Part shown: piece after piece, positions 1-11,655 of the stretch | Numbering within the stretch: position 1 is the stretch's first letter | Layout: each line of letters starts with the position of its first letter | NCBI RefSeq assembly: GCF_905163445.1 | Contig: NC_053200.1 | Location: forward strand, 9,672,001 to 9,736,000 | DNA from: Pararge aegeria | Taxonomy: Eukaryota; Arthropoda; Insecta; Lepidoptera; Nymphalidae | DNA length: 64,000 nucleotides | Reading direction: 5' to 3' | The notes under the pieces: generated by a model | Told to the model about the DNA's origin: nothing | Database searches by the model: none | What the model saw: the letters and a program-made list of their open reading frames with translations, nothing else | Made by a program: the position numbers and the translations under genes

Positions 1-20
1 ATCGCCTCCTTTACTACCAC
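1..20 (-). CDS. PAN-domain gene, probable start of coding exon 9 (cut by window edge)
   Basis: On the minus strand TTATCTTCAAG precedes 20 nt that continue the phase-1 frame as R-GSKGGD without a stop. Only 20 nt are visible, so this rests on splice-site quality and phase alone. Confidence 0.45.
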
Positions 21-3000
21 CTTGAAGATAAAACAGATAATATTAATGATTAGTGCGTATGATATATTTTTGTTAAAGTGTTAGTTACTGATCTACTGAT
101 CTACTAATAAGAGCTTACTACATTACGTATACTAACTACTTCAACTGTTAATAACTGCTGAATAAACTATATACCCTCAACCCTCAACATAATAATTGTC
201 TATATATCTACATTAAAATTTTTAATAATATCTATTGGAACATATAGTTGTAAATAAAAAAGTCTAAAAATATGCATAAGCTTTCATGCTTTTGAGGACG
301 ATATTTTCTGATCAACTTTTGTTTACTTACCTACTAAAACAGTAAATCAATGAGTCAAACCTGCTAAAACTCTCTACGATAGTTCATGCATATATCAATG
401 ATTATGCTACATAAGACCTCTAAAGAAATATCGGTCGATCATGCATTAAACAATCTTTTTGCTACAAATATAAGCCACGAAGACCAATCCGAATACTTAA
501 ATTTAAACAAATTTTCAAGTTTACAAGTGCATCGAATCGAACCTGATGAATTAGACCCCCAAGTCGATTTTGTTCCTCCTGTCGAGCCCCCTGCCTCGTT
601 TTCTCCACTTACTAGCTGATCTAATAGAATAATTTTTCTTTCTTTAAAAGCAATAATAGCAATTATATTTTAATTGCAGTAATATTTGGATTTTAACTTT
701 ACGATTATAATGTTTGTTCAGTTATTTATTTGTAGCTAGAGCCCTTAAAGTTTTGGTATTCATAAGTACATACAATTTTGGTATAGAGAGTAACGAAGTG
801 TTTATATTTTTATGTGGTGTCCAAATTTGACAGGGATTTTATTTATTTTTCAGGTTTTTATCACTTCGTCTATCTTTACGTTTTCTTGAAGGGATCACAA
901 TAAGAGTTCCTAATCTATTTCCAGCTTCAAAGGTTCAATGTCACGACTCTACTTATGCCAATTGGCCTTTATAAATGATAATAAGGAGACAACGTATGAC
1001 TTGTATTGAGTTACAGATAACAGTCCTCTCTATACTGTTACGTATCCGAGTCCGACAGAACATTAGCTCTATTGTAGAAATCTATAAATAACAATGGTCT
1101 TAGGTATCAATTATTATTGTTTTGAATTATTTCAATAAGCTCTATGTTCCAAATTTCAACGCTTAGCATACGAGTTTTTTTAAAACATCAGTGGTTTCTT
1201 CGAATTCAAAAGAATAAAAAGTGGAAAAATAAAAAAATCACACATATATGATTAAAAACGTAAAATAAAATATATTTAACATAGGTACCCAAAATGATTT
1301 CTTCTTTGCTGAAACTTTGCTGATGTTTGGAAATTTTGGCAGTCATAAGATGCGTTAACAGATTCCACTATACTATAATATCTCTATATCTGTATGGGTT
1401 CATTTATCATTTCTTAACTCTTAAAGAACGCAGATTTTCCGAAATACGTTCGTTTCGCTTCGCCACTGGAGAATAATCAGAAGATGCTGACTTCACGATA
1501 TGTCTAGTGGTATTTATACAGATTTTAAAAATAAGTTTGTACAGATTTGTCTAATTCTCACGGATTATAAGTAAAAGAAAGATTAATGTTTATTCTAAAT
1601 CATCAACCTCCGCCTGTTCTATACATCCTTTACTTACGCATAAGATTTTCGTAGTAATCGAAGTCTGGGTCATACAGAAGTCGCATGCCGTCCTTCTGGT
1701 TGTACCTGCTGAGTCTGCATGTCCTTGCGCGATCACTATACACTGCAGACCTGATGGACAAATATGCACATTCAGAAAAGAAAATTTCTATAACTCTCTT
1801 TGCAGTTTCCTAATTTAAACTGCTTTGGCCTCATACACAGTATGATTGGCGTCGCCGCAGTGATTTTAGGTACTTAACCAACTTTTTGTGACGTTTGTGT
1901 ACTACTACAGTTATTTTTAGAATGATTTGTTTCTGGTCTGGATCCTTAAAGATATTTAATGAAAATTTAATCGTGGTTTCAACTTAAGAATATCAAAACT
2001 TTAAAGGACAGATATATTTATAAAAAGGTCAATGGAACCAAAGTTCTATATCAGGTAAGTAGGAAAAAAATACTATTTTGTCAACGGACGGGCATCGACT
2101 TCTGTAAATTAAAGTTCGGCTTAAAATATGACTCTGTCAGTAAACGCCAGGAAATAAACTCAAATAGATACGTAGCAGGGTTCACAACTCACACTACAAT
2201 ATCGTTCAATGAACTTTAAGAGATTATTTAAGCATACACAATACCTCGCATTACGACATTTCTTTTGTAGGAACTACATACATGCTAATCAGGTTTTGTA
2301 CATGCCTTTGTACTTAGTCGGAATGCTTAAAAAAAAAAGGTATTGCTCGATAGATTGAATTATGAATACACAATACCGATTTGCAGAATACAAATAAACA
2401 ATTCGCGAGACAAAAACATACAATGAAACATGAAAATATGTCGTAGGTACGGGTACTTCTGAATTGGGCAAAGTGACATGCTACTAAAAAAGGTGTGGTT
2501 ATACTTCATCCATGTAAATTTCTGTTATAGTTACACCCTTGCAAAGTTTAAAGTAAATTTTGCCTGTGCAGAGTATATTATGCTTCTTCAAAATTTCAGC
2601 CAAATCTGTTTAGTTTTTTGATGTCCGATTGGCGCAATGAGCAGCGACCTAGCTTTCTGAGTTCTCTGTGTGTGTGTGTTCTGAGTCCTGGCTATGGGTT
2701 CGATTCCCTCAATTGGAGAATGTTTGTATGGTGAACATGAATGTGTCTGGGTGTTTATCTGTATATTGTAAGTATTTATGTACATAATGGATAAACATAT
2801 TTATTAATCGTCTTCGTATATATAACACAAACTATGCTTACTTTGGGGCTAGATGGCGATCCTATTTGTCTTGGTATCTATATATTTATTTCTTTATTTT
2901 TAGTTATTTTGGCGTCAAGTATTAAACCAATGACTAAGCATTCCTTATAAATTAAAATAAACATACAAACATACTACTATATTTCTCTCTACTAGTTAGT

Positions 3001-6000
3001 TAAGGAGGTCCGTCAGTGGATGATGATGGATTACACATAATATTATTATTATCTAAGTAGGTTTGTCGTAAATTATTTTAGTATATATTTAGTTACCCCG
3101 CACGAATAATTTATCTTTTGTTGTTGTAACTGTTATCTTATGCGCCTCGCCCAAAAAATCATATCTATGTTTATACCTAAATATGTACTTACGCTTACTT
3201 AATATTGTATAATACAAAATTATCTGTTTACACACGTTATTAAAAAAGACTAAACACGTCAACAATCATGACGATTGCATCTGGTATCAAGGACGAATGT
3301 GGCCGCCATCGTCCTCGTTGCCCAATGCAATCTGCACAGACCACACTGTAGTGTAACTTTAGATCACTAAAAATATTTGATACCTAGGTTGTAGTGTATT
3401 TTGAATTATTTCTCCAGGTTCGAGCTATACATGCGTCGTACAAGGAATGTGCCCTTAGGTTCTCTGATAAACCCGATATGTGCCAAAGATGAGTGGGGAT
3501 TCAGTGATTAAAATTCCACATCATTTCATAATAATTTCGGGTATATTTCTCCCCGCTAAAATGAAACTTTATAGACGTTATGTAGAAACTTGTGCCGTTA
3601 AAAATCTATAATGAATGACCATAGTACGGTCATTCATTATGGAGAGTAGAACCACTCACATTTCATGCCACCTCGTATAACAATAATTACCCTATTATGT
3701 ACTTTTACCCTGCTACTGCTTTGTACGCGGTTTTTTGGTTATTTATGAATCCTGCGGAAACCGTACATTTTTCCGGGATAAAAAGCAGCCCATGTGTTAA
3801 TCCAGGGTATAATCTATCTCCATTCCAAAATTCAGTCAAATTGGTTCGATAGTTTTTGCGTGAAAGAGTAATAAACAGCCATTCTTACTTACAAACTTTT
3901 GCATTTATAATATTATTACAATAAGTATTAATATTAATATTGTAAATAACGTCGTTACGGACTCACTGATTTAATATTTAATAACACTTGCGGATAGCAC
4001 CTGTAAGGGTGTATCATAATACAATTTCTCGTGGTTAACAAACGACCCTCGTACAAAATACATAGGAACCTTATTACTCGGTACTCTACTAATATTTCTA
4101 AAATAATAAAGTTAAGAGTGGGGAAAATAAAGTTTATATTTTCTCCCCGTTAACAATAGAGCATTTTTTAGACTTTATGTAGAAACTTGTACCGTTAAAC
4201 ACTTATAACAATTTACGAGTTGTTTATTAATGATGGTTACTAAAAGTAGATTGTAGAAAACAAATCAGTTGCTAGCCAATATGGTTACGATACAAATAAC
4301 GTAGGTATCTTTAAGTCTAACTAGGGCCCTGTTCATCATCATCACTATCAATTCTTTCTATCCAGGGCACGGGTCTCCTCTCAGAAAGAGACGGGCTAAG
4401 GCCACCACGCTGGCCAAATGCGGATTAATAGACTTCACAATCTTTATTTTTATTTTTTATTTTTTTTATTTATTAGCTTTTCAAGGAGAAACAAACAGTA
4501 TTATTACACATAAAAGTAATGCCTTATTTTGGTATCACATAAACCAATGGAGTTTCCACAACTTGGTTATACATATAATACGATAACATTAACCACAATT
4601 GCTTAGTAATAAGTGCCTAGCAAGCAATTATTATACAAAAAAAAAAGAAAAAAACAATAATTTAATTCAAACAAAAATAAATAACAAAAACTTTAAAGCT
4701 TATAGTATATACTTATTTTGTCATAATAAATTTCCTAAAAGTGCCAATTTTGACATGAAAAAGAACTTTGAGAACATTATTTCCAAAGCTTATTGTGACA
4801 GAGCTTGTCCGGGCAAGTATAATTGCCATGCTTATTTCTGAAGCAGCATTGTTGCAATGCTGTGTTCCAGTCTGAAGGGCATTGCTACTGGTGTTTAATT
4901 GCAGGCACACGAAGCCTCAAATTGATGGACACAGGGCGGCATGTTAAAGTGTTCCTCCATTTAAAGGCGATGGTTTTAACTGACCATCTGGACCATGGTG
5001 GGCCATCTCCCTGGTCCGTCAATTATTACTAGGCATAAAAAAACTTTTATTTCCTTCAACATTAAAGCATGTGATACTTTAAAACGCACATAACTCCGAA
5101 AAGTTCAAGGTGTCTTACCTAGGGTTGTACTAGGTCCCACTGAAATCCCTTTCAGTGGGACCTAGTATCACAAGTCCTCGCCACTGGGCTTTCACTACTT
5201 TACTTTAAAATACTTTGAAAGTTATTCATACCTGCATTGGAAACTGGTTTGCCTCAGACATTCGTCCAAGCATTCGCTTAGGGAGCGTCCGGTGATCTCG
5301 GAGTGAAACTCGCCGGTGATCCGGCTGTTCCGGTACCTCTGGAAGGCGGTGTCCGGTCGTCTTCCGGGCGAGAACAAGTGCGACGTCACGCTGTTGTCAG
5401 GGTACTCGGTCCCGCGAGCTGTCACCCGATGGGAGACTAATCATTAGAGAGAAAACCTTATTGTGGTTTTTTATAATGTTAATAACACGTTCAGCTGGGT
5501 ACAATAAAGGTTTCTTTCCGTTACCGTTCATGTTGAAAAGATTTAGACACTTAGCCAATAATTTATCATTTTTGACCAACACTTCTCATTCTAGGGAGAC
5601 CTCCTGCAGGGTGCCAGTAATTGTTTTATAATGTTGATGATCGTCGAGTAAAATTATAAATAGGTAAAATAGCTAAGTAAGTTTGAAAGTCCAATGCCCA
5701 TAGTGGACTCGGTCAAACTTGAGGGTCCTTTGGTCTTTTAATTAAGGAAATGGCTTGTTCAATAAGACATCTACTATTTTACCAATATAACCAAGTTTCA
5801 CAGTTACGCTGCTGTAATTATTTATGTTATGTTAATTCGTGCTAAGCCTTGATCATGCAGATTATTTCCTATTTCAAATTAAAACAAATATATTAGGTAT
5901 ATTTGTTTATTTTAACAACAGCCCTCCAGTTTGTAGATAAACAAAAATACTTACGATTATCTAAACAAACGAGATCGTAGAAATGGTGTGTAGGTGATGC

Positions 6001-9000
6001 GCTTACAGTCACGTCGTCTTTTTGAGAAACTGAATCTTCTTCGGAGAGAACGCATTGCTTTGTCATAGCGTCGTGTTCAATGGATCGACAGAAATATCTG
6101 CGGTAACATTAGCACATGTATTTATTTAAAAAGTTGATATTTAAATATTGTGTACTCCAAACAACGAGCATTGACTTACTTCTCAGCACGAACGCACATA
6201 GATTGGCATTCGTCCAACGTCATATTTGAAAAGACATCAGCTTCAAATGGACCTCCGAGTCTTTTATTTTCTTCTTTTATAAACACAGCCAAACCGTCGC
6301 AACGACGTTCGGCTACAAAGAAAAATACAATCCGTAACAATTTTCAATACGTACTCTTAGTACTTACCTATAAAATTTGTACGCTTCTAATCGAAGGTCA
6401 ATCAATTTCGAGTATCAATACTCTATATAATCACGTCAGAGTAAAATGGAATGAATTCATAAAATTTTAAAGCTCTACGTCGTCCACACTGCTTTTTTTT
6501 AACCTTTGTTAAAAAAATACAGGATTACAGATTATGAGACTCTACCACGATGGACATTATGTCACTTTTGCTTCGACGTTATAATGTTTGGCTACTCTAT
6601 AATTTATTACTCTACGTTTCCGAGCATGCAACGTTAAGGCTCAGTGAGTAGGATTTAGTCTTCAGTTTCGGGGCGGTCAATTTGAATCCCAGCACGCATC
6701 TCTAAGTTTAAAGCAATTAAAATATCATTTGTTTCAACGGTGAAGGAAATCATCGCGAGAAAACCTGCATACCTAAGAGTTCTCCATAATGTTGTGTCCG
6801 CCAAATTGTATACCTTTTGTTAAATTTTTATGTTTATGTGGTGTACAATAAAAGTGTATTCATTCATTCATTCAATGTTATCAAAGGTGTTTGAAGTTCA
6901 CTAATCCGCACTGGGCCAGTGGCCGTGGTGGACTAAGGTCTGAACCCCTTCTCATTGTGGGAGAACACCCGTGCCCTGAAGTGGGCTGATATGATGATGA
7001 TGATGAAAGCATAAACTTAGCTTTTGTTTTATATTATATGAAGTGTAACGATTAGTTAAATTTAATATAAAAGTGTAGTTCCACCGCAATTATCTGAGTC
7101 ATCCCAGTTAGCGCTAATGAGTTCAAATAAGACAGATTGATAAAAAATATGTAACCAGACGATTCATATGATAACAGCGATTCGGTACGTTAAACTACAG
7201 TTATTCTTACCGTTTAGACAAGTGTTTTCCAAATAATCAGCATTGTGGTCGTCCTCCAAAAGTTCCGGATGAGTTCTTCTAGTAAATCGGCTCAGAGAAC
7301 ACGTTCGTAAAGCGGAATCGTATGTCGCTGATCGGCATACAAAACTGAATTCACCCAAACACTTATCCTCGCACTCTGTTCTATTGGCAACCATGATTTC
7401 TTTGAGATCAGATGGTGGAAGCTTCAAGCGCTTCCGAGCATGACGTTCAAAAACATAGCGACGGGATGGACATTCCCGTTCCGGACGATTGGCTACAAGT
7501 AAATAATGGTATATTAAAAATGTCCCTCTAGAATCTTGATCGCGCAAAATACAGTTTAGAAATTGACATCGTCATTATTTTCGCTATTTATCTTACCAAC
7601 GTAGATACGGAAAGTAAAGCTATTTTTAACCACATAATAATATCTATTGCCAATAATAAATTGGTTAAATCATTACCTGATAGATGGATTGTAATTAAAT
7701 ATTTTACTTATAAAAATTTCATTTTTACTTTGTGGTTTAAGTATCGATAGCTACAAAGTAGGTATAATGATATTTCCAGCAATTCTTGTAAACTAAATAT
7801 ATTGTGAAACGGTTATAGCTTAGTGGATAGGACTTCGGCTTCATTTTTGAAGGCCCTCTTTTAATTCCTAGCAAGCACCTCTAACTTTTCTATGTTATGT
7901 GCGTTTGTGCATGCCTGAGAATTATCCATAATGTTCTCAAAGGCGTGTGAAGCCCGCCAATCCGCAAAAGGCCAGCGTGTCGGACTACGGCCTAAACCCT
8001 TCTCATTGTGGTACATTGTTGTATCCGTGCCCAGTAGTGGGCCGGTCATGGGTCGTTGAGAGGAAATATAATGTGAAGAAATATGTGTCAATCGAAAGAA
8101 CAATATAATCATTATTCGAGGCTAGGTAATGATTGATTAACTAAGTATTTCTATGATAATCTTGCAAATACGTTTCGATTGGAATAAAAATATGCGGTGT
8201 AATATAATATCTGTCGATTTTATTCCATATTTTCTCTTTTATATATTTTTCCAGTATCACGATGTTTGTCCGGTGTGAACTCCGAAACTACTTAACAGAT
8301 TTTAAAATTTTTCTTAAATTTGTGTTTTGTTTCTACTTTAGAGATATAGTTTTTATCTCAATTTATAATTCCAATATTTTGAACTTTCATGGTTCTTTAC
8401 CAATCACTTCCTTAATAATACCAATAGTACCTATTAATTTAACAAAATACAAGAAAAAAACGTAAAGCGCAGCCGGGTCTGCTAGTATCTAACAAAAAAA
8501 AATATGTTGACAAAAAATATTGTATCTAAGAGAATTAATAAGAATATCAACTCTACAATTACAAATTATGGCTACTATAATTTTCTTACCTACATGTTTT
8601 TATATATGCAACCTATAAAATTATTTCGTTCAGATTATTCATAATAATACATAGAAATTATTGTGAATAAACTGCACGAAGTAAGTATTTCATTTACTTA
8701 AACGCATTGTTTCTTCTTATATATTTAAAGCGTACTATACATATTTATAAGTTATTTCACATAATAAGACAAGTTAGAAAAATATTACCTTCAGATAAAT
8801 TATTTAAATCGAATGTAGGTAGGTATGTTAAGTTTTCCAAATCCCTAATGTAGGATTACGTTTGTAAACAAAGCATTCTTCGAATTCTTTATCTTTCTCA
8901 GTTGTCCTGAATATGTTACGAGCCATGAATATTGAATACATATAAATATTAAACAAACTCACACGTCAGACAAATTTCATTGAAATGCACACTGTTTGGC

Positions 9001-10316
9001 ACGATCATGAGAGTGCCAATGCCCTCCGGAGCGGCCTGTTCCCTGGTCAAATAGCACGTCGACTCCTCGTATTCCGGTTCAGGGCTAAACGCTGCAATAC
9101 GCGCTCCAGGCTGGAAGTCTATTGAGTTGCAAGTCCTGACCAAACTGTTCCCGGAACGGTCCCGTAGACAAAGATCCTGACATTTTTCTAAAACCCGAAA
9201 CGGAGGTGCTGTTTCGCGTATCTGATGAAAAGAATACCATTTTACTTGTGATATGACAAATTTTTATATGTTATATATGTATTATACAACTTAAACAAAT
9301 TAGTATTTGTCATATATACAAATTTGTAATTTTGATTGTTTAGATTTGGCAAATTTGTGTAGGTATGTTATATATACAAATTTGCCAAATTTTCGGTTCA
9401 TTTTATTTTAAAGAATTCTTCATCGGCTTAACATTTGACACGTAGATATATAGTTGACACGTAGGTAACTCAGATCTTATTCAATATTATCAAATGGAAT
9501 ATGAGATTTTCATCTGATATACGCACCACATCGTCGTCAAAGCCGTGCAGTTGCTGATTTGGTAATCTCTCGTACATTACTCGTCCCATTCCTTGGTTGC
9601 AGGTTGTTTGTGCTGAAAGCGAAAGATTTGATATTATATTAAACACGTCTGTGAGCACACAGGGTCCCCTTGAACCAGTGCCGTAGCTCGCTGCGGCTTC
9701 GTGCTGAGCCGGAACTCTATTTGTCTACATGCTTGGCGTAAGTGATTTTGTGGAAAAATATAAAATTTCATTTAATTTCAAACTCAGTGATTATATAAAC
9801 TTGGGGCAAAAATAATGGGTTCAAAATCATATTTAAGTTTAACCAGGAAAGAAGTGCACATTATACAGGCCACCTATATCATAAGAGATAGATAGATAAG
9901 GATTATAACAGCTCAGCTGCTCCAATACGAATTGATAGACTAAGGATTGATAGCTCATGCTAAGGCATGGGGGCGAACGCCTCCAATGTTCTACTTATGG
10001 ACATGTATGGAAAATTTCAAAGAATTAACACAATTCCTAACAATTATTGAATTGATCCGGGAATGAAGCCATGGGCATCGAGATTCGTGTTCAGAGCACC
10101 TAACTACTTAACTAAGCTAAGAGTTAAAAGCTGGCCAGTGCCAACTAAAAATGCCAAAGTCTGATGCTATTTCTGAAGAGAGATTTTTATGGATACACTT
10201 GAACTCCTTGAAAACACTCGCGTCATAATAAAGTAAATAAGAAACCCACCGTTGGCCATCGTCAGCATAGTCAGGGCAGTAAAGGCGTGCATGACGCTCG
10301 CCCCCCGGGGCTTCAT
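1..10316 (-). CDS. PAN/apple-domain secreted protein, probably the N-terminal half of a ZP-domain cuticle protein (nompA/trynity-like), partial
   Basis: Spliced minus-strand gene. Exons in transcript order: 10316-10250, 9612-9527, 9221-8963, 7492-7211, 6312-6180, 6097-5955, 5418-5232, 1750-1638 and probably 20-1. They join in one open frame of about 430 codons that leaves the window. A signal peptide (about residues 1-23, cleavage near Ala-Asn-Ala) is followed by four cysteine-patterned PAN/apple modules: about 27-135, 143-229, 235-321 and 345-422. Modules 1 to 3 show the Glu/Lys-Cys-x-x-x/x-x-Cys helix and later Cys pairs; module 4 has ECLDEC and the FQCRSAVYS core but no obvious first cysteine. 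PAN modules bind protein or carbohydrate. In insect nompA and trynity-type proteins they precede a ZP domain and a membrane anchor and join epidermal cells to the apical matrix or cuticle. The ZP part would lie left of position 1, so the ZP assignment is inference; the PAN repeats are seen directly. Confidence 0.85.
386..619 (+). other. 77-codon open frame, unrecognised
   Basis: Open frame in the PAN-gene intron, opposite strand, with a Pro-rich end (FVPPVEPPASFSPL) and acidic centre. I know no family for it. It may be a retroelement remnant or chance. Confidence 0.2.
1638..1750 (-). CDS. PAN-domain gene, coding exon 8 (PAN 4, second half)
   Basis: After a 3.5-kb intron, acceptor CATCAG joins in phase 2 to SAVYSDRARTCRLSRYN and ends DFDYYENLM, mirroring the end of PAN 2. 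Donor GTAAGT at 1637, phase 1. Confidence 0.85.
2623..2897 (+). repeat. SINE-A copy (tRNA-headed)
   Basis: Head with A-box-like TTGGCGCAATGAGCAGC and B-box GGGTTCGATTCCC, then body TGGGTGTTTATCTGTATAT, TACTTTGGGGCTAGATGGCG and a TATTTATTT tail. Carries a short TG-repeat insertion in the head. Within the PAN-gene intron. Confidence 0.75.
3608..3640. repeat. Perfect hairpin, 13-nt arms, 7-nt loop
   Basis: ATAATGAATGACC, loop ATAGTAC, exact inverse. Confidence 0.9.
3720..3925 (-). mobile_element. Helitron relic, minus strand
   Basis: TTCCGGGATAAAAAGCAGCC, GGTTCGATAGTTTTTGCGTG and GCATTTATAATATTAT match the 30054-30300 type; both ends are eroded. Confidence 0.45.
4330..4440 (-). repeat. SINE-C 3' fragment
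   Basis: CATCATCATCAC then GGCACGGGTCTCCTCTCAGA and CCACCACGCTGGCC, inverse of the family end. Confidence 0.5.
5128..5167. repeat. Perfect hairpin, 18-nt arms, 4-nt loop
   Basis: TACTAGGTCCCACTGAAA and its exact inverse around TCCC. Lies 65 bp downstream of PAN-gene exon 7. Confidence 0.95.
5232..5418 (-). CDS. PAN-domain gene, coding exon 7 (PAN 4, first half)
   Basis: Acceptor GTGACAG, phase 1. Reads RGTEYPDNSVTSHLF, RRPDTAFQRYRNSR and SLSECLDECLRQTSFQC. Donor CAG|GTATGA at 5231, phase 2. More GC-rich than the surrounding introns, as expected for a constrained exon. Confidence 0.88.
5955..6097 (-). CDS. PAN-domain gene, coding exon 6 (PAN 3, second half)
   Basis: Acceptor ACCGCAG; phase 2 joins to YFCRSIEHDAMTKQCVL and later HHFYDLVCLDN, completing PAN 3. 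Donor GTAAGT at 5954, phase 1. Confidence 0.88.
6180..6312 (-). CDS. PAN-domain gene, coding exon 5 (PAN 3, first half)
   Basis: Acceptor TTTGTAG in phase 1. Reads AERRCDGLAVFIKEENKR then TLDECQSMCVRAEK. Ends in phase 2 at donor GTAAGT (6179). Confidence 0.88.
6635..7010 (+). repeat. SINE-C copy interrupted by a LINE-tail-like insertion
   Basis: Head GGCTCAGTGAGTAGGATTTA with TTTGAATCCCAG, body AACGGTGAAGGAAATCATCG, end GAAGTGGGCTGATATGATG and (GATGAT)n. About 80 bp ending in (ATTC)n, near 6795-6878, splits the element. Confidence 0.65.
7211..7492 (-). CDS. PAN-domain gene, coding exon 4 (complete PAN 2)
   Basis: Acceptor TTGTAG, phase 1 in and out, donor GTAAGA. Holds a whole PAN module: RECPSRRYVFERH, then TECEDKCLGEFSFVCRSA, RTCSLSRF and YLENTC. 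A symmetric exon carrying one module fits exon duplication as the origin of the repeats. Confidence 0.9.
7808..8055 (+). repeat. SINE-C copy
   Basis: GGTTATAGCTTAGTGGATAG head, CATAATGTTCTCAAAGGCGT body and CCCAGTAGTGGGCCGG end. Confidence 0.65.
8236..8485 (+). mobile_element. Short Helitron
   Basis: Interior ATCACGATGTTTGTCCGGTG and 3' end AAGCGCAGCCGGGTCTGCTAG followed by T. About 250 bp, in the PAN-gene intron. Confidence 0.6.
8963..9221 (-). CDS. PAN-domain gene, coding exon 3 (PAN 1 core)
   Basis: Starts after TTCATCAG in phase 0 and encodes RVLEKCQDLCLRDRSG, the two-cysteine helix of PAN 1, then ESTCYLTREQA and FNEICLT. Ends in phase 1 at a strong GTGAGT donor (8962). Confidence 0.85.
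9527..9612 (-). CDS. PAN-domain gene, coding exon 2
   Basis: Acceptor TTTCAG then CA completes an Ala codon and reads QTTCNQGMGRVMYERL and on to FDDDV. The donor at GT 9526-9525 (GTGCGT) is weak but restores phase 0 for the next exon. The alternative donor GTATAT at 9522 would need a poor acceptor 15 nt into the next exon. Holds the first cysteine of PAN module 1. Confidence 0.7.
10250..10316 (-). CDS. PAN-domain gene, coding exon 1 (signal peptide)
   Basis: ATG at 10316-10314 opens MKPRGASVMHAF followed by a hydrophobic Ala/Leu/Met stretch, a typical secretory signal. The exon ends in phase 1 at donor GGTGGGT (GT at 10249-10248). A pyrimidine-rich acceptor at 10362 starts this exon with 45 nt of 5' UTR, so the first exon is non-coding and further upstream. 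The UTR holds a short upstream ORF of four codons (ATG TGC GGT CGG TGA). Confidence 0.8.
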
Positions 10317-10446
10317 CTTCTTACTATCTTCTTCTTTGCGTCACCGACCGCACATAAGGTCCTGTAAACAAAAACATAATGTTTAGCACCTCTTTTTGAT
10401 GAAAAGAAAAAATAATTTTCCTATTGACTAATATGCCTAAATTCAC

Positions 10447-10735
10447 TCATGCTTTAGTTATAGTTATCATCATCATCATCAACAGCCTATATATAATTAT
10501 AACAGTCCACTGCTGGACTAAATGCCTCTCCAAACAGGGTGATTTACCCACAACCACATCGCTTCGCAGACGGGCTGCTCGCAGCAGATAGTAATTGTAG
10601 CAAGGAGAACACTGCTGCCCGTTCTTTCTTACATTCTCTGAGTTGTCTCGTAAGACAACGTTGGGAACAGGACGGGTAATAACTGCATTTTGATCTGCCG
10701 TCGCCACGTGGCACTCACCAGAAGGCATCTTATAG
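10447..10735 (-). repeat. Dispersed LINE/SINE-like repeat
   Basis: Minus strand: GCCACGTGGCGACGGCAGAT to CAGCAGTGGACTGTTATAAT and (GATGAT)n. The protein frame ATADQNAVITRPV resembles ERADRNTVVTAAP at 48447-48716. Related ends at 23625-23700 (GGTCCACTGCTGAACATAGG). Confidence 0.5.
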
Positions 10736-10808
10736 TTATATGAGGAAAATACGGGAAGATCCTTTATTATTTCCTGGTTAAAGACAAGGGTTTTTCCCGC
10801 TTGCCTAT

Positions 10809-10858
10809 CCTACAAATAGAATATCTTCATTATCAAGTGAAGATATTCTATTTGTAGG
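10809..10858. repeat. Perfect hairpin, 21-nt arms, 8-nt loop
   Basis: The left arm begins CCTACAAATAGAATATCTTC; the right arm 10838-10858 is its exact inverse. Confidence 0.95.
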
Positions 10859-11469
10859 TTTTAGACCAATCCGTTGGTATGCAATATACTTCCTCTTACA
10901 GTCATGGTTACAACGATTATATTTTGTTTCTAAAATTGCAGCACTCATCTTTGTTTCCATGCCAAGATCAGCGTGCTCTGTTTGCTCTATTCATATATTA
11001 ACAAAGAAGCAGGAGATCGAGATACGAGTAAAATCTATAAATACTTTCTTGATAAGTGCAAAACGTGATAAAAGCGTAACTATTTGTTTCAGCAGTAGGT
11101 ATATTGACGTTAGATAAGAATTTGTAAACCTGCTCAAAATAAATATTTTGAATCGAGACGAATTATCGTTGAAATATTCATACATGCCCATTTTCTTTCA
11201 GAATTACAAATGTAGAGTTACCCATCGGGATCGTGGTCAACAGGGGCGAAAGACCTACAGTTTTGAGATATGCTCGGAAATTTCATATTTGTTGTCATTT
11301 AGAGGTTCAGTATAAATTACACATAGCGAACTAAATTCTCTAAAAAACTACTTTACCGAAGATGGATTATGTAATAATAATATTTTCTCCACTATCTTCC
11401 ACTTCACTCAACAGATTAAGTATGTGCCAGATGAGTTTTTATACTTTTAATTTAATTTTTATTATAGTC

Positions 11470-11655
11470 ACAGACGGACCAAGCAAATGGCTTTTCTGAA
11501 AAGTGAAAACCAGCCGATAAACAGGGCAAGTCACCCAGTGTCCGTCAACCTGAGGCGTAGGTGTAACTCCTCGAGTGCCTGTAATTACACCGGCAACAAA
11601 CGGTTTTGCGGCAGCTATAAGCATAGCGGTAGTACTTTCTTCTTCACAAAAAGCT
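11470..11655 (+). repeat. Element-D copy
   Basis: CGGACCAAGCAAATGG, GTGTCCGTCAACCTGAGGCG, TGCCTGTAATTACACCGGC and CACAAAAAGCTCTACT, shared with the copies at 16178 and 32155. Class unknown; no terminal repeats seen. Confidence 0.6.

Noticed and set aside
6150..6470. 106-codon plus-strand ORF
   Set aside because: Antisense shadow of PAN-gene exon 5, which has the cysteine pattern and splice sites on the other strand.
7861..8112. 83-codon minus-strand ORF
   Set aside because: It lies entirely within a SINE-C copy and the Helitron flank.
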